Below, piece after piece: positions 42,019 to 55,640 of a stretch of DNA of 64,000 nt. Origin of the DNA: Bradyrhizobium sp. 199 (lineage in GTDB: Bacteria > Pseudomonadota > Alphaproteobacteria > Rhizobiales > Xanthobacteraceae). A model generated the notes under the pieces. It saw nothing but the letters and a program-made list of their open reading frames with translations. It did not search any database and was not told the origin of the DNA. How positions within the stretch are numbered: position 1 is the first letter of the stretch; the number at the start of each line of letters is the position of its first letter. A program made the position numbers and the translations under genes. Where the stretch lies: positions 434,001 to 498,000 of the forward strand of contig NZ_JADPJI010000008.1 of the NCBI RefSeq assembly GCF_023073355.1, written 5' to 3'.

Positions 42019-42267
42019 ATGAACGACCTTCGCGCCGAGCGCCTTCAGGTCATGCTCTCGCCAGAAGAGCTGGCAGCCATCGACGATTTCCGGTTCAAGC
42101 ATCGCATGCCGACGCGGGCGGCGACGGTCCGAGAGCTTCTCAAGTTCGGACTGGCTGCCGCAGGGATCGACGCAGCCGCCGGTGTGAAATCGAGCAGCTT
42201 CGGTGTATTCGGCCGCGGAACTGAGGGACATACTCAGGGCGATCCCGAGAGCGGCACCGAGGACTGA
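42019..42267 (+). CDS. Ribbon-helix-helix (CopG/Arc-like) protein
   Basis: 82 residues. Residues 8-50 read as a beta strand plus two helices (RLQVMLSPEELAAIDDFRFKH, then TRAATVRELLKFGLAAAG), the RHH fold. The strand residues R-L-Q-V-M-L would contact DNA. The C-terminal tail of about 30 residues is Gly/Ser/Thr-rich and disordered. No toxin gene is adjacent. The palindrome upstream suggests autoregulation. Confidence 0.82.
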   Translation: MNDLRAERLQVMLSPEELAAIDDFRFKHRMPTRAATVRELLKFGLAAAGIDAAAGVKSSSFGVFGRGTEGHTQGDPESGTED

Positions 42268-42305
42268 GCCATAAGGACCGGGCCATAGAGGCCTTCCACA
42301 ACCGA

Positions 42306-42336
42306 ACGGCCCCGGCACGGTGGGTGCCGGGGCCGT
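42306..42336 (+). terminator. Strong hairpin downstream of the RHH gene
   Basis: ACGGCCCCGGCAC / GTGCCGGGGCCGT form a 13-bp stem with a 5-base loop. Only a weak T-run follows (CCTTGG), so this may be a terminator or a 3'-end stabiliser. Confidence 0.6.
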
Positions 42337-42438
42337 CCTTGGAGATTGCTTCCGGCGCACCGGGGGCATGACGACCGGAAGCAACCTGTCGACTCCGCGC
42401 ACGACGATTCGTTCCTCGCGCGCAATCTGCCGTCCGCT

Positions 42439-42660
42439 CTAGCCGCTCGGCGCGTCGCCGGAATCATCCGGCGTCATGCCGGAGCCCGGCGTCTTGCTGT
42501 TGTCGTTCAATCTCGGATCGCGCGTCGCCTCTCGCGACGGCGAGCCTTTCTGATCAGCCTTTTGCGGATCCGTCTTCTGGACGGACTGCGCGCGCTGCTT
42601 GTCGCGGGGCTGCTCCTCCGCCCGCTGGTCTCTAACGATGCCGTGGTCGGAATGGGCCAT
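42439..42660 (-). CDS. Small hydrophilic protein
   Basis: 73 residues from the ATG at 42660, with GGCGAAGG upstream. The sequence is rich in Asp, Gln, Arg, Lys, Pro and Ser (VRDQRAEEQPRDKQRAQSV, then DPRLNDNSKTPGSGMTP). It is intrinsically disordered, like other small stress proteins in this cluster. No family known. Confidence 0.55.
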   Translation of the reverse strand: MAHSDHGIVRDQRAEEQPRDKQRAQSVQKTDPQKADQKGSPSREATRDPRLNDNSKTPGSGMTPDDSGDAPSG

Positions 42661-42696
42661 GCTGTGCCTTCGCCTCTTGTGATGTCTCGAAGCGCT

Positions 42697-42721
42697 TACG
42701 CACTGCGGCGCCGAATGTTCC
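42697..42721 (-). promoter_or_regulatory. Possible EcfG-type promoter (GGAAC-N16-CGTA)
   Basis: Minus-strand GGAAC (42721-42717) with CGTA (42700-42697) 16 bases away, one mismatch in the last -10 base. It is 36 bases from the start of the small gene at 42660. Confidence 0.4.
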
Positions 42722-42730
42722 GGCGCCGCT

Positions 42731-42862
42731 CTAGCTGTGCGTCGCGTGGACGGCAGCCGATGCGTTCTCAAGGTGCACCTGACGAACCGTCGTCACGGTC
42801 GCAAACGCGACCGAGACGCCAAAGGCGAGAATGAGCGAAAGAAGAGCCAGACGTGGAGCCAT
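42731..42862 (-). CDS. Very small single-helix membrane protein
   Basis: 43 residues from the ATG at 42862, with GGGAGGAG as ribosome site. One hydrophobic helix at the start (MAPRLALLSLILAFGVSVAFA) is followed by a short polar tail ending HATHS. It could be a signal-anchored membrane peptide or secreted peptide. No family known. Confidence 0.6.
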   Translation of the reverse strand: MAPRLALLSLILAFGVSVAFATVTTVRQVHLENASAAVHATHS

Positions 42863-42978
42863 CGCAAAATCTCCTCCCGGAATCGAAACCAACGCGATCG
42901 ACTGTTCCCTGATCATCCACGATTGTTCGCTGGCGTTCCGTGAGCGGTCTCACACGCTGATTCACGAAAAGGCGAGCC

Positions 42979-43173
42979 TCAGGCGTCCTGCCTCTGTGGA
43001 AATCGGGCCGCAACCGGCGCGATCTCGCCATCGAGCCAATCCTGCTCGTGAGCAAGCGCCGTCCAGGCATCCGCCATGCGGGAATAGCGCTTGTGAGCGG
43101 GCTGTCCCTCAGCGCGCTCGGCGAGTTGGAGACAGTTATCGGCGTTATCTCTGAAGATGTCAGACTGTTTCAT
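42979..43173 (-). CDS. Small conserved protein of the Bradyrhizobium type
   Basis: 64 residues from the ATG at 43173. Helical: DIFRDNADNCLQLAERAEGQ and KRYSRMADAWTALAHEQDWL. The Leu/Ala heptad-like pattern, the AxxWxxLAxEQDWLDGE motif and the length match a small family seen many times in Bradyrhizobium genomes. Similar layout is found at 52353 and 57714. Function unknown. Confidence 0.75.
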   Translation of the reverse strand: MKQSDIFRDNADNCLQLAERAEGQPAHKRYSRMADAWTALAHEQDWLDGEIAPVAARFPQRQDA

Positions 43174-43266
43174 GGAGAAGACGTGGGGACGGAACTCTGG
43201 CATCGCAACCCGCTTGTCGGATCGTAATGTTGTGGGAACTTTGCACGCGTTCCGCAATTGAGATCG

Positions 43267-43779
43267 ATGCGAGCTCTCGTCGCGATCATCCTGGCATTTA
43301 TCAGCACTGCGGCGCTTGCCGACAGCACCGGCGACCGCAAGCCTGCCGACCGTTCGCCGAGCGCAATCGACGTCATCAGCGGTCTTTACAACTTCAGCCG
43401 CTTCCAGCAGGGCCTTCTGGAGAACACTGATCTGAAAGGCAACGCGGAGGTCAAGAACCTCGCTGCCTTGCGCGCCGAGGAGGCAGCCAAACGCGACAAG
43501 GCGCTGAAGCAGATACAACAGGCGATCGGCGCGGAGCCGCGCGTCGACAAGACGTCGTCCGTCAGCGCCAGCCTGGTCGAGCCTGAAACTTCGGACGGAC
43601 CGACTTACGTCCGAAGCTTCTATGCCTCGCAGATTCCTGAATACGACTCGGCCATCGACCTGCTCGAACGCTATCTGAAGGCGCCCGACAACGCGGCGCT
43701 CGCAGCGTTCGCGCGCGAGCAGCTCCCGATGCTGCGTGCGCAGGTCAAGGACGCCGAGCGCACCATGGCGGACAAATAG
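43267..43779 (+). CDS. DUF4142-like secreted protein
   Basis: 170 residues from the ATG at 43267. Signal peptide MRALVAIILAFISTAALA. The mature part is helical with SAIDVISGLYNFSRFQQGLLENTDLKGNAEVKNLAAL and AIDLLERYLKAPDNAALAAFARE, similar to the DUF4142 end of the 39491 protein. It is a diverged paralogue. The gene has GGAAC at 43235 but no -10 box at the right distance. Confidence 0.75.
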   Translation: MRALVAIILAFISTAALADSTGDRKPADRSPSAIDVISGLYNFSRFQQGLLENTDLKGNAEVKNLAALRAEEAAKRDKALKQIQQAIGAEPRVDKTSSVSASLVEPETSDGPTYVRSFYASQIPEYDSAIDLLERYLKAPDNAALAAFAREQLPMLRAQVKDAERTMADK

Positions 43780-43785
43780 CCGCCT

Positions 43786-44076
43786 CTATTTCTGGTTTGG
43801 ATGTTGCTGGTTCTGCGGTCGCACGGTGGGCTCGTTCTCCAGCATCTTGTCCCGGCCGGCATCGCCATTGTCATCCTTGCCGCCCGATGATGAAGTGCCG
43901 CTTCCGCTCGGGTTCGACCGGGCCGCCGCCCCCGTGGTCGGGGTATCCGCCTTCGGGCTGGCGGAGCTCGCGGCGGGGTCGCCGGTCACCGCCCCGCGGC
44001 CGCTGGGGGCGCCGCCCTGGGCCAAGGCCGATCCGGCAAACAGCACGACGACGATCGCGGCAAATCCTGCTTTCAT
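43786..44076 (-). CDS. Small secreted low-complexity protein
   Basis: 96 residues. Signal peptide MKAGFAAIVVVLFAGSALAQ, then a Gly/Ser/Pro/Ala-rich tail (SSASPKADTPTTGAAARS and SGGKDDNGDAGRD) without hydrophobic core. Probably a disordered periplasmic or secreted protein. An EcfG-type promoter lies 25 bases upstream. It converges with the DUF4142-like gene, 6 bases apart. Confidence 0.7.
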   Translation of the reverse strand: MKAGFAAIVVVLFAGSALAQGGAPSGRGAVTGDPAASSASPKADTPTTGAAARSNPSGSGTSSSGGKDDNGDAGRDKMLENEPTVRPQNQQHPNQK

Positions 44077-44100
44077 GTCCGTTCTCCCTCTTTGCGGGCT

Positions 44101-44126
44101 AACCGCGAGACTTGGCGGTCCGTTCC
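44101..44126 (-). promoter_or_regulatory. EcfG-type promoter of the low-complexity protein gene
   Basis: Minus-strand GGAAC (44126-44122), 17 bases, GGTT (44104-44101). The -10 box is 24 bases from the start codon. Confidence 0.75.
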
Positions 44127-44188
44127 GAAGGAGCCGGTCGCGGACGAACAGGCCCGGCCCGCCGACCTACATTTTTGCCAAATCACAG

Positions 44189-44213
44189 GGAACCAGTTCC
44201 ACAGATGTCCGTT
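44189..44213 (+). promoter_or_regulatory. EcfG-type promoter of the poly-HAMP kinase
   Basis: GGAAC (44189-44193), 16 bases, CGTT (44210-44213), an exact match to the published EcfG consensus. The -10 box lies 141 bases from the kinase start, leaving an untranslated leader of about 130 bases. Confidence 0.85.
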
Positions 44214-44354
44214 GTCGTCGTTGGGCTGAGCAAGGCAGGTTCCATTTCTCGCGCCGCACCTTGGTGCTTGATTTCGAATTGGGCTGACGCTCTATTTCGA
44301 TTTTGACGAGACGCGTCTTGCCTGGATTCGGCCGACGCCTGCGGGGGAATTAGT

Positions 44355-50651
<6,297 letters not shown>

Positions 50652-50664
50652 GTTGGATCCGAGA

Positions 50665-52155
50665 ATGGACCACGAAAAGGTCAACATCCTCCTCGTCGAC
50701 GACCAGCCGGCCAAGCTGCTCGCCTATGAGGTGATCCTGAAGGAGCTCGGCGAAAACCTCGTGATCGCCTCGTCCGGACGCGAGGCGCTGGAGCTGCTGC
50801 TCAAGACCGACATCGCAGTGATCCTGGTCGACGTCTGCATGCCCGAGCTCGACGGCTTCGAGCTTGCCGCAATGATCCGCGAGCATCCGCGCTTCCAGAA
50901 GACGGCGATGATCTTCATCTCCGCCATTCAGGTCAGCGACATCGACCGGTTGCGCGGCTACGAGATGGGCGCGGTGGACTACGTGCCGGTGCCGGTCGTG
51001 CCGGAGGTGCTGCGCGCCAAGATCAAGGTGTTTGCCGAACTCTACCGCAAGACCCGCGAGCTCGAACGGCTGAACCAGGAGCTCGAGGATCGCGTCCGCG
51101 CCCGCACGGCGGAATTGGAGAACTCCACCGCGAGGCTGCGCGAAAGCGAGCAGCGGCGCAGCATGGCGATCGCCGCCGGCAAGATGGGCTCCTGGGATTG
51201 GGACTGGATCAGCGGTGACTGGATGTGGGACGAGGGGCAATATCGCATCTTTGGCGTCGGCCCCGAGAGCTTCGAGGTCAACCCGGCCAACGTTCAAGCG
51301 CTGTTGCATCCCGATGACGTCGATCAACTGCGCAAGGCGATCGCCGAATTCAACAAGGGCGCGCGCGCCTACGAGACTGAATTCCGCATTATCAGGCCCG
51401 ACGGTGAGGTGCGCTGGTGCGTCGGCACGGCGGCAGCGACGGTCGACGATAGCAGTCGCGTCGTACGCGTGAGCGGGGTCACCGTGGACATCACCGAACG
51501 CAAGCGCGCCGAGGAACGGCAAAACCTGCTGGCGCGGGAAGTCGATCATCGCGCCAAGAATGCGCTGGCACTGGCGCAGTCGATCGTGCGCCTCACCCGT
51601 GCCGACGAGGTCAAGGCCTATGTCAACGCCGTCGAGGGACGCATCAATGCGCTGGCGCGCGTGCACACCATCCTGTCGCTGTCGAGCTGGCAGGGCGCCG
51701 AGCTCTCCAGGCTGATCGACGAGGAGCTTGCGCCCTATTCGCTCGGCGGCCAGATCATCTTGGCGGGTCCGGAGGTCCAGTTGCTGCCGGCCACGGCCCA
51801 GACGCTGGCGCTCGCGCTGCACGAGCTCTTCACCAATTCGGCCAAGTACGGCGCCCTCTCGACCAGGTCGGGACGGCTGACGATCGGCTGGCAGGTGGAG
51901 GATCAAGTGCTTACGCTGAGCTGGGAGGAATCCGGCGGTCCGCTCGTCATGCCCCCCAAATCTCGCGGCTTCGGCACCCGGAGCCTGCTTGCGAGCGTCG
52001 AGTCCCAGCTCGGTGGACAGGCGCGGTTCGATTGGCGAGCCGAGGGCCTGTTGTGCCGTCTGGAGGTGCCGTTGACACGCAAGATGGCGGCGACGACCAC
52101 ATCCGGTAAATTCGACGACGCCAGCTCCGCCGAATTGCAGCGCGCATCCGGTTAG
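50665..52155 (+). CDS. Receiver-PAS-HWE histidine kinase
   Basis: 496 residues from the ATG at 50665. The receiver (1-120) has the acidic pair VDD and phospho-acceptor Asp56 (VILVDVCMP), but the usual KP lysine is replaced in DYVPVPVVP. A short coiled coil leads to a PAS domain (about 165-280, ending TVDITERKRAEE). The kinase part shows His295 in EVDHRAKNALAL, His386 in LHELFTNSAKYGAL and WEESGGP at 420, the marks of the HWE family. The gene starts 13 bases after the poly-HAMP kinase, so they share a transcript. HWE kinases often act in the PhyR general stress pathway. Confidence 0.92.
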   Translation: MDHEKVNILLVDDQPAKLLAYEVILKELGENLVIASSGREALELLLKTDIAVILVDVCMPELDGFELAAMIREHPRFQKTAMIFISAIQVSDIDRLRGYEMGAVDYVPVPVVPEVLRAKIKVFAELYRKTRELERLNQELEDRVRARTAELENSTARLRESEQRRSMAIAAGKMGSWDWDWISGDWMWDEGQYRIFGVGPESFEVNPANVQALLHPDDVDQLRKAIAEFNKGARAYETEFRIIRPDGEVRWCVGTAAATVDDSSRVVRVSGVTVDITERKRAEERQNLLAREVDHRAKNALALAQSIVRLTRADEVKAYVNAVEGRINALARVHTILSLSSWQGAELSRLIDEELAPYSLGGQIILAGPEVQLLPATAQTLALALHELFTNSAKYGALSTRSGRLTIGWQVEDQVLTLSWEESGGPLVMPPKSRGFGTRSLLASVESQLGGQARFDWRAEGLLCRLEVPLTRKMAATTTSGKFDDASSAELQRASG

Positions 52156-52253
52156 ACCGTTTCCAGCGAAGCGGCGATCGTTTCGCGTCGAGAAAACGGG
52201 TCGAGACGAGGCTCGAGAGCTTCCGCTTCGATTCGATCGGAATGGCGAAAGCC

Positions 52254-52356
52254 CTAAGGCATGATCCGGAAAAGTGCGCAGCGGTTTTCCGAAAAGATCA
52301 TGCTTAAACAACAGCCTAAAGCGCGATGGCGATTCATCCTGATCGCAGCGCTTTAG
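52254..52356. repeat. Dispersed intergenic repeat, family A (long form)
   Basis: Nearly identical to 8184-8289: inner palindrome GGCATGATCCGGAAAAGTGC and its partner, outer arms CTAAAGCGCGATGGCGAT / ATCGCAGCGCTTTAG. The stop codon of the minus-strand gene at 52353 lies within the outer arm. Confidence 0.88.
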
Positions 52357-52574
52357 GCGGACGCCGCGCTCATCATACGTTGCTCCATCCGCGGTTCGCG
52401 CGCGACCCGGCCCTCAAGCCAGGCTTCGGTTCGGGCGAGATCGCGTAGCGCCCTGGCATAGCGGCGAGCCGCGCTTCGTTCCGCGCCGCGGGGCAGCTTG
52501 CGGGCCTTGCGCAGAATGTCCGCGGCGGCGTTGCGATAGGCCAGTGAGCGGTACAGAAAGACTACCTTACCCAT
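52353..52574 (-). CDS. Small basic helical protein
   Basis: 73 residues from the ATG at 52574. Helical and Arg/Ala-rich (VFLYRSLAYRNAAADILRKAR, then RYARALRDLARTEAWLEGRVA). It belongs to the same group of small Bradyrhizobium proteins as those at 42979 and 57714. The 3' end and stop codon come from the family A repeat. Function unknown. Confidence 0.7.
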   Translation of the reverse strand: MGKVVFLYRSLAYRNAAADILRKARKLPRGAERSAARRYARALRDLARTEAWLEGRVAREPRMEQRMMSAASA

Positions 52575-52663
52575 GTCGAATGTCCCGTTTTGATGGCGCT
52601 CATCCTGGCAAGACCGGCATGAACGTCCGATGAAGCCGCTGATGACAATTCCTTCATTTATTT

Positions 52664-52688
52664 GGAACCGGCGACGGCCGCCTGCGTT
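52664..52688 (+). promoter_or_regulatory. EcfG-type promoter (GGAAC-N16-CGTT)
   Basis: GGAAC (52664-52668), 16 bases, CGTT (52685-52688). A perfect match; the ATG at 52716 is 27 bases further. It excludes earlier in-frame starts that would overlap it. Confidence 0.82.
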
Positions 52689-52715
52689 TGCATGCCAGTT
52701 CGGGATGCACTCCCC

Positions 52716-52973
52716 ATGCGCGCAAGAAAGTCGTCGGACCTGGTCTCTCCTGCCGGCCTCATCAAGCTGATGACGCATACAATGATGGGCGCAGCCCTCG
52801 GCCTCGCCTTCAGCCTCGCGCTGATCCTGTGCAATCCCGCCGTCGCCAGCCTGCTCCATCACGGTGGACGTCAGGCCGCGATCGTTTTCGTCCTCACATT
52901 GGTGACGACGTTCGCGATCGGCGCGACCCTCACGGGCGTCGTTTTCATCCTCGCCGAGGACAAGCAATCCTGA
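52716..52973 (+). CDS. Small two-helix membrane protein
   Basis: 85 residues. I choose the ATG at 52716, because the promoter -10 box at 52685-52688 rules out the upstream in-frame starts. A basic N-terminus (MRARKSSDLVSPAG) precedes two helices (about 24-45, ALGLAFSLALILCNPAVASLL, and about 54-77, IVFVLTLVTTFAIGATLTGVVF). A short acidic tail follows. Cytoplasmic membrane; function unknown. Confidence 0.75.
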   Translation: MRARKSSDLVSPAGLIKLMTHTMMGAALGLAFSLALILCNPAVASLLHHGGRQAAIVFVLTLVTTFAIGATLTGVVFILAEDKQS

Positions 52974-53006
52974 AGCGTGCCTCATGCAAGGCAGATGCTT
53001 TTGTTG

Positions 53007-53031
53007 GGAACTCCTGCGGCAAATGGCGGTT
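53007..53031 (+). promoter_or_regulatory. EcfG-type promoter (GGAAC-N16-GGTT)
   Basis: GGAAC (53007-53011), 16 bases, GGTT (53028-53031), 37 bases before the ATG at 53069. Confidence 0.8.
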
Positions 53032-53068
53032 GGCTGCCTGCGTCAAATTAGCTCAGGGAGTCTCTCGC

Positions 53069-53317
53069 ATGACAACGACCAAATTTGCTCTCACCGTAAT
53101 GTTGGCAACCGGCCTCGCCGCCGCACCGCTCGCCGCCCAGGCCAAGTCACACAAGGCGAAACACGGATCCTCGATGTCGTCATCGCAGACCACCGGCGCC
53201 AACACCAAATCGTCGAAGGGCGCGGACCCGTCCGGCCAGGGCGGCTCCGGTCCCGGCTCGGACCAGGGCGGCACCATGACGAACAAGAGCAGCAAGGGCA
53301 TCAGCAATACCAAGTGA
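53069..53317 (+). CDS. Small secreted Ser/Gly/Lys-rich protein
   Basis: 82 residues from the ATG at 53069, with GGGAG 9 bases upstream. Signal peptide TTTKFALTVMLATGLAAAPLAAQA, then a disordered Ser/Gly/Thr/Lys-rich chain (SHKAKHGSSMSSSQTTGANTKSSKG in style). Together with the promoter this marks another small secreted stress protein. A terminator follows 20 bases after the stop, so it is a single unit. Confidence 0.85.
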   Translation: MTTTKFALTVMLATGLAAAPLAAQAKSHKAKHGSSMSSSQTTGANTKSSKGADPSGQGGSGPGSDQGGTMTNKSSKGISNTK

Positions 53318-53336
53318 GTCAGGCGCCCACTCAATC

Positions 53337-53366
53337 AAAAGCCCCGCGGCGACGCGGGGCTTTTTC
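53337..53366 (+). terminator. Intrinsic terminator
   Basis: AAAAGCCCCGC-GGCGAC-GCGGGGCTTTTT hairpin with a T-run on the plus strand and an A-run on the other side, so it could act in both directions for the convergent genes. Confidence 0.9.
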
Positions 53367-53388
53367 TTTGCGGTAGAGCTGCTGCCAC

Positions 53389-53949
53389 TCAGGCGGCGCT
53401 GCGCTGCAGATGACGTCCCTCCTTCACCTCTTCGATGATCTTTGCGCTGAACGCCTCCAAGTCGCCGGGATTGCGCGAGGTGATGATGCCCTGGTCCACC
53501 ACGACCTCCGAGTCCTCCCAGCTCGCCCCGGCATTGATGACGTCGGTCTTGACCGATTTGTATGACGTCATCTTGCGACCCTTGGCGATGCCCGTCTCGA
53601 TCAGGAGCCATGGCGCGTGGCATACGGCGGCAACGATCTTCTTCGCATTGAAGATGTCCTTGATGAACGACAATGCCTTGGGCTCGACGCGAAGAAGGTC
53701 GGGATTGATCTGTCCGCCTGGTAACACCAAGGCGTCGTAGTCGCTGCTGGAAGCCTGATCGAGCGTCTTGTCGACCGTCACCGGCCGGCCCCAATCCTTC
53801 TTGTCCCAGCCTTTGATCTCGCCGGCCGCTGGCGAGATCACGTGAACCGTTGCGCCGGCCTGCTTCAGACGGTCGCGCGGCACTTCCAGTTCCGACTGCT
53901 CGAAGCCGTTCGTTGCGAGAATGGCAATGGTCTTGCCTTTGAGGTCCAT
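53389..53949 (-). CDS. DJ-1/PfpI-type protein
   Basis: 186 residues from the ATG at 53949 (GGAG six bases upstream; an in-frame ATG 12 bases earlier is the alternative). The fold is read from KTIAILATNGFEQSELEVPRDRL at the start, the YDALVLPGGQINPD loop and the nucleophile elbow Cys in IVAAVCHAPWLL with His next. The C-terminal ITSRNPGDLEAFSAKIIEE is typical of PfpI/YhbO. These proteins are deglycase or glyoxalase-like stress proteins. A GGAAC-N16-GATT element upstream is weak. Confidence 0.92.
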   Translation of the reverse strand: MDLKGKTIAILATNGFEQSELEVPRDRLKQAGATVHVISPAAGEIKGWDKKDWGRPVTVDKTLDQASSSDYDALVLPGGQINPDLLRVEPKALSFIKDIFNAKKIVAAVCHAPWLLIETGIAKGRKMTSYKSVKTDVINAGASWEDSEVVVDQGIITSRNPGDLEAFSAKIIEEVKEGRHLQRSAA

Positions 53950-54123
53950 GGAACGCTCCATCGATGTGGGAGGAGTCCGGTCAATCGGCCGTCCCCGCTT
54001 CCGTTCCGCAATCCAGTCGGCTGCTCACGGGGATGTGCAGCACGCCTCATCGGCTGCAGGAACATTCACGTAGCCAAATCGCGGGCGGCATCGGTGCCTC
54101 CAGCGTGTCGCTCGCAGGCGCGC

Positions 54124-54333
54124 TTAGCTGCGCCGGATGCCGGGAGTATCGGGCTCGCTGCCCGCGGAATTCATCTTCACGAGATGATCGAGCTGCGCCC
54201 GCTTGCGTCCGATTAGAAGCTGGGCCGCAGCATCATCGAGACCCGCGCGCTGCAATTGCCGGATGGCAGAGCCCAATTCGAGAATCTCGGCGCGCAACCT
54301 CAAGATCCGGTAAGCGTCCGGGCCTTCCTCCAT
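54124..54333 (-). CDS. Small helical protein
   Basis: 69 residues. Helix-rich with heptad-like Leu/Ile spacing (ILRLRAEILELGSAIRQLQRAGLDDAAAQLLIGRKRAQLDHLVK, in pieces), a probable coiled coil. It lies 59 bases from a similar-size gene. No family recognised; base use matches neighbours. Function unknown. Confidence 0.6.
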   Translation of the reverse strand: MEEGPDAYRILRLRAEILELGSAIRQLQRAGLDDAAAQLLIGRKRAQLDHLVKMNSAGSEPDTPGIRRS

Positions 54334-54392
54334 GGCGCCTCCTCAAAGCTTTCAGCGCCGTGCGTTCGCGCGCTCGGGATTGCCGACTGTCT

Positions 54393-54626
54393 TCACGAGC
54401 GAAGGCGCATCCGGCCGCGGACGTCAGGCAGCACGTCGACGCCGCCGGCAGCCTTCCATTCGCCGACCAATAGATTGATCCTCCGGCGCAAATCCATCTG
54501 CGCCAGGGCCTGCTGGGTGCAATCGCGATCGCCGTTGATGCGATCGCGGACGACGGCCTCGAAATCGGCCATCTCCAGCCTCAAGGCACTGATTTTGCGT
54601 CGAATTTCATTAATTCTATTGTCCAT
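54393..54626 (-). CDS. Small coiled-coil protein
   Basis: 77 residues. Begins MDNRINEIRRKISALRLEM and continues with ADFEAVVRDRINGDRDCTQQ, a long amphipathic helix, then LRRRINLLVGEWKAAGG. The spacing suggests a coiled-coil dimer. It is the upstream partner of the 54124 gene and shares its direction, so a two-gene unit is possible. Function unknown. Confidence 0.7.
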   Translation of the reverse strand: MDNRINEIRRKISALRLEMADFEAVVRDRINGDRDCTQQALAQMDLRRRINLLVGEWKAAGGVDVLPDVRGRMRLRS

Positions 54627-54686
54627 GGCTTGTTAGAACAAAATAAGAACATATAGTCAAGCCAGGATTCAGCACGGAGAAGCCAG

Positions 54687-54881
54687 ATGCAGGTTCAAGG
54701 TAAATACGACGCCAGGGTCTTCCTCACCGAGCAGATGACCCGGGCACAGGGGCTGAGGCTGAAGCGGCTGAGCAATGAGGCTTATCAGCCTGCACAATAT
54801 GCGCGCGATCTGTCCTTCACCGAGGCCGCGCGGCGCATCCAGCTGCTGGAAGCGGAGATCGAGCTGGCAAATTCCTTTTAG
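54687..54881 (+). CDS. DUF3072-like small protein
   Basis: 64 residues. The pattern FLTEQMTRAQGLRLKRLSNEA and SFTEAARRIQLLEAEIELA resembles the DUF3072 family (MTxxQxxxLKxLxxEA, then LTxxEAxxxIxxL). Small, soluble and helical. Divergent from the 54393 gene. Function unknown. Confidence 0.75.
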   Translation: MQVQGKYDARVFLTEQMTRAQGLRLKRLSNEAYQPAQYARDLSFTEAARRIQLLEAEIELANSF

Positions 54882-54919
54882 ACTGCGCATGCGCCCGGAA
54901 TGTCGGGTGCACAGCTTTC

Positions 54920-54944
54920 GGAACCATGGCTGGGCCGAACGGTT
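54920..54944 (+). promoter_or_regulatory. EcfG-type promoter (GGAAC-N16-GGTT)
   Basis: GGAAC (54920-54924), 16 bases, GGTT (54941-54944), 24 bases before the ATG at 54969. Confidence 0.8.
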
Positions 54945-54968
54945 CTCCTCGGCCAAGGGAGAACATGC

Positions 54969-55265
54969 ATGGCACGGAAGGCAAAGAAGCGCCGCTACTC
55001 GCGCAGCGCCGGCAGCGATGTCGAAAGCGAGATGAAGCGCTACAAGAAGGGCACGGCAAAGAGCGGTCGCAAAGGTCGTGGCGGACGCGTGAAGAGTCGC
55101 AAGCAGGCGATCGCGATCGGACTGTCGAAGGCGCGCAAGAAGGGCAAGAAGGTCCCGAAGAAGGCCTCGAAGAAGAAAGCGTCCAAGAAGACGACGACGA
55201 GGAAGAGTACGACCAAGAAGACCGCGAAGAAGAAATCGTCGAAGCGCAAATCCAGCAAGCGTTGA
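54969..55265 (+). CDS. Histone H1-like, DUF6496-type DNA-binding protein
   Basis: 98 residues, extremely basic. The N-terminal half is MARKAKKRRYSRSAGSDVE followed by SEMKRYKKGTAKSGRKGRGG and SRKQAIAIGLSKARKKGKKV, the DUF6496 core. The C-terminal 40 residues are almost all Lys, Ser, Thr and Ala repeats (KKASKK, KKTTTRKSTTKK), as in histone H1-like bacterial proteins. It should bind DNA nonspecifically and compact the nucleoid. An EcfG-type promoter precedes it, so this looks like stress-induced chromatin packing. Confidence 0.88.
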   Translation: MARKAKKRRYSRSAGSDVESEMKRYKKGTAKSGRKGRGGRVKSRKQAIAIGLSKARKKGKKVPKKASKKKASKKTTTRKSTTKKTAKKKSSKRKSSKR

Positions 55266-55277
55266 GGCTGACCTGTC

Positions 55278-55640
55278 TCAGATCATGCTGCCCGGCATGA
55301 AGCAGCGGATCGAAACCCCAAAGGCTGTCTTCACCGGCCACACCATGGTACGGCCGGCGCGGTTCGGCTCGGTGATGACGGCTGCATCAGGCACTTCGAC
55401 CCACTCCCCGTCGAGACGCACGCGATAATGCCCGTTGTGCGACTCCCAGTCGGGATCGGCGACGGCAAAGCCATCGGCGTCCGAGCAGCACGGTCCGAGG
55501 TGGCTGCGCAGGCTGTCGAACCATGGCTTGAGGGGTGAGTCCGCGTAGCGGCCGTCATCACGACCGAGCGCGTTTCCGCCCCAGAGCACGAACGGGGCCG
55601 CGAGCAGCGCCCCTGTCAGCGAGAGCTTCAATCGATCCAT
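55278..55640 (-). CDS. Conserved secreted hypothetical protein
   Basis: 120 residues from the ATG at 55640. Signal peptide DRLKLSLTGALLAAPFVLWGGNALG, then PLKPWFDSLRSHLGPCCSDADGFAV, the conserved start of a small Bradyrhizobium secreted family, ending SIRCFMPGSMI. Three cysteines in the mature part may form a disulphide. Function unknown. Convergent with the DUF6496 gene, 12 bases apart. Confidence 0.72.
   Translation of the reverse strand: MDRLKLSLTGALLAAPFVLWGGNALGRDDGRYADSPLKPWFDSLRSHLGPCCSDADGFAVADPDWESHNGHYRVRLDGEWVEVPDAAVITEPNRAGRTMVWPVKTAFGVSIRCFMPGSMI

Noticed and set aside
41784..42020. 78-codon minus-strand gene upstream of the RHH gene
   Set aside because: It covers the EcfG-type promoter and the palindromic operator, has no clear ribosome site and no family resemblance.
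43235..43259. GGAAC upstream of the DUF4142-like gene as an EcfG promoter
   Set aside because: No (G/C)GTT or close variant at 16 or 17 bases downstream; the spacing does not fit.
53983..54007. GGAAC-N16-GATT upstream of the DJ-1/PfpI gene as an EcfG promoter
   Set aside because: The -10 box has a central mismatch and I would expect such a partial match by chance; kept out of the feature list.
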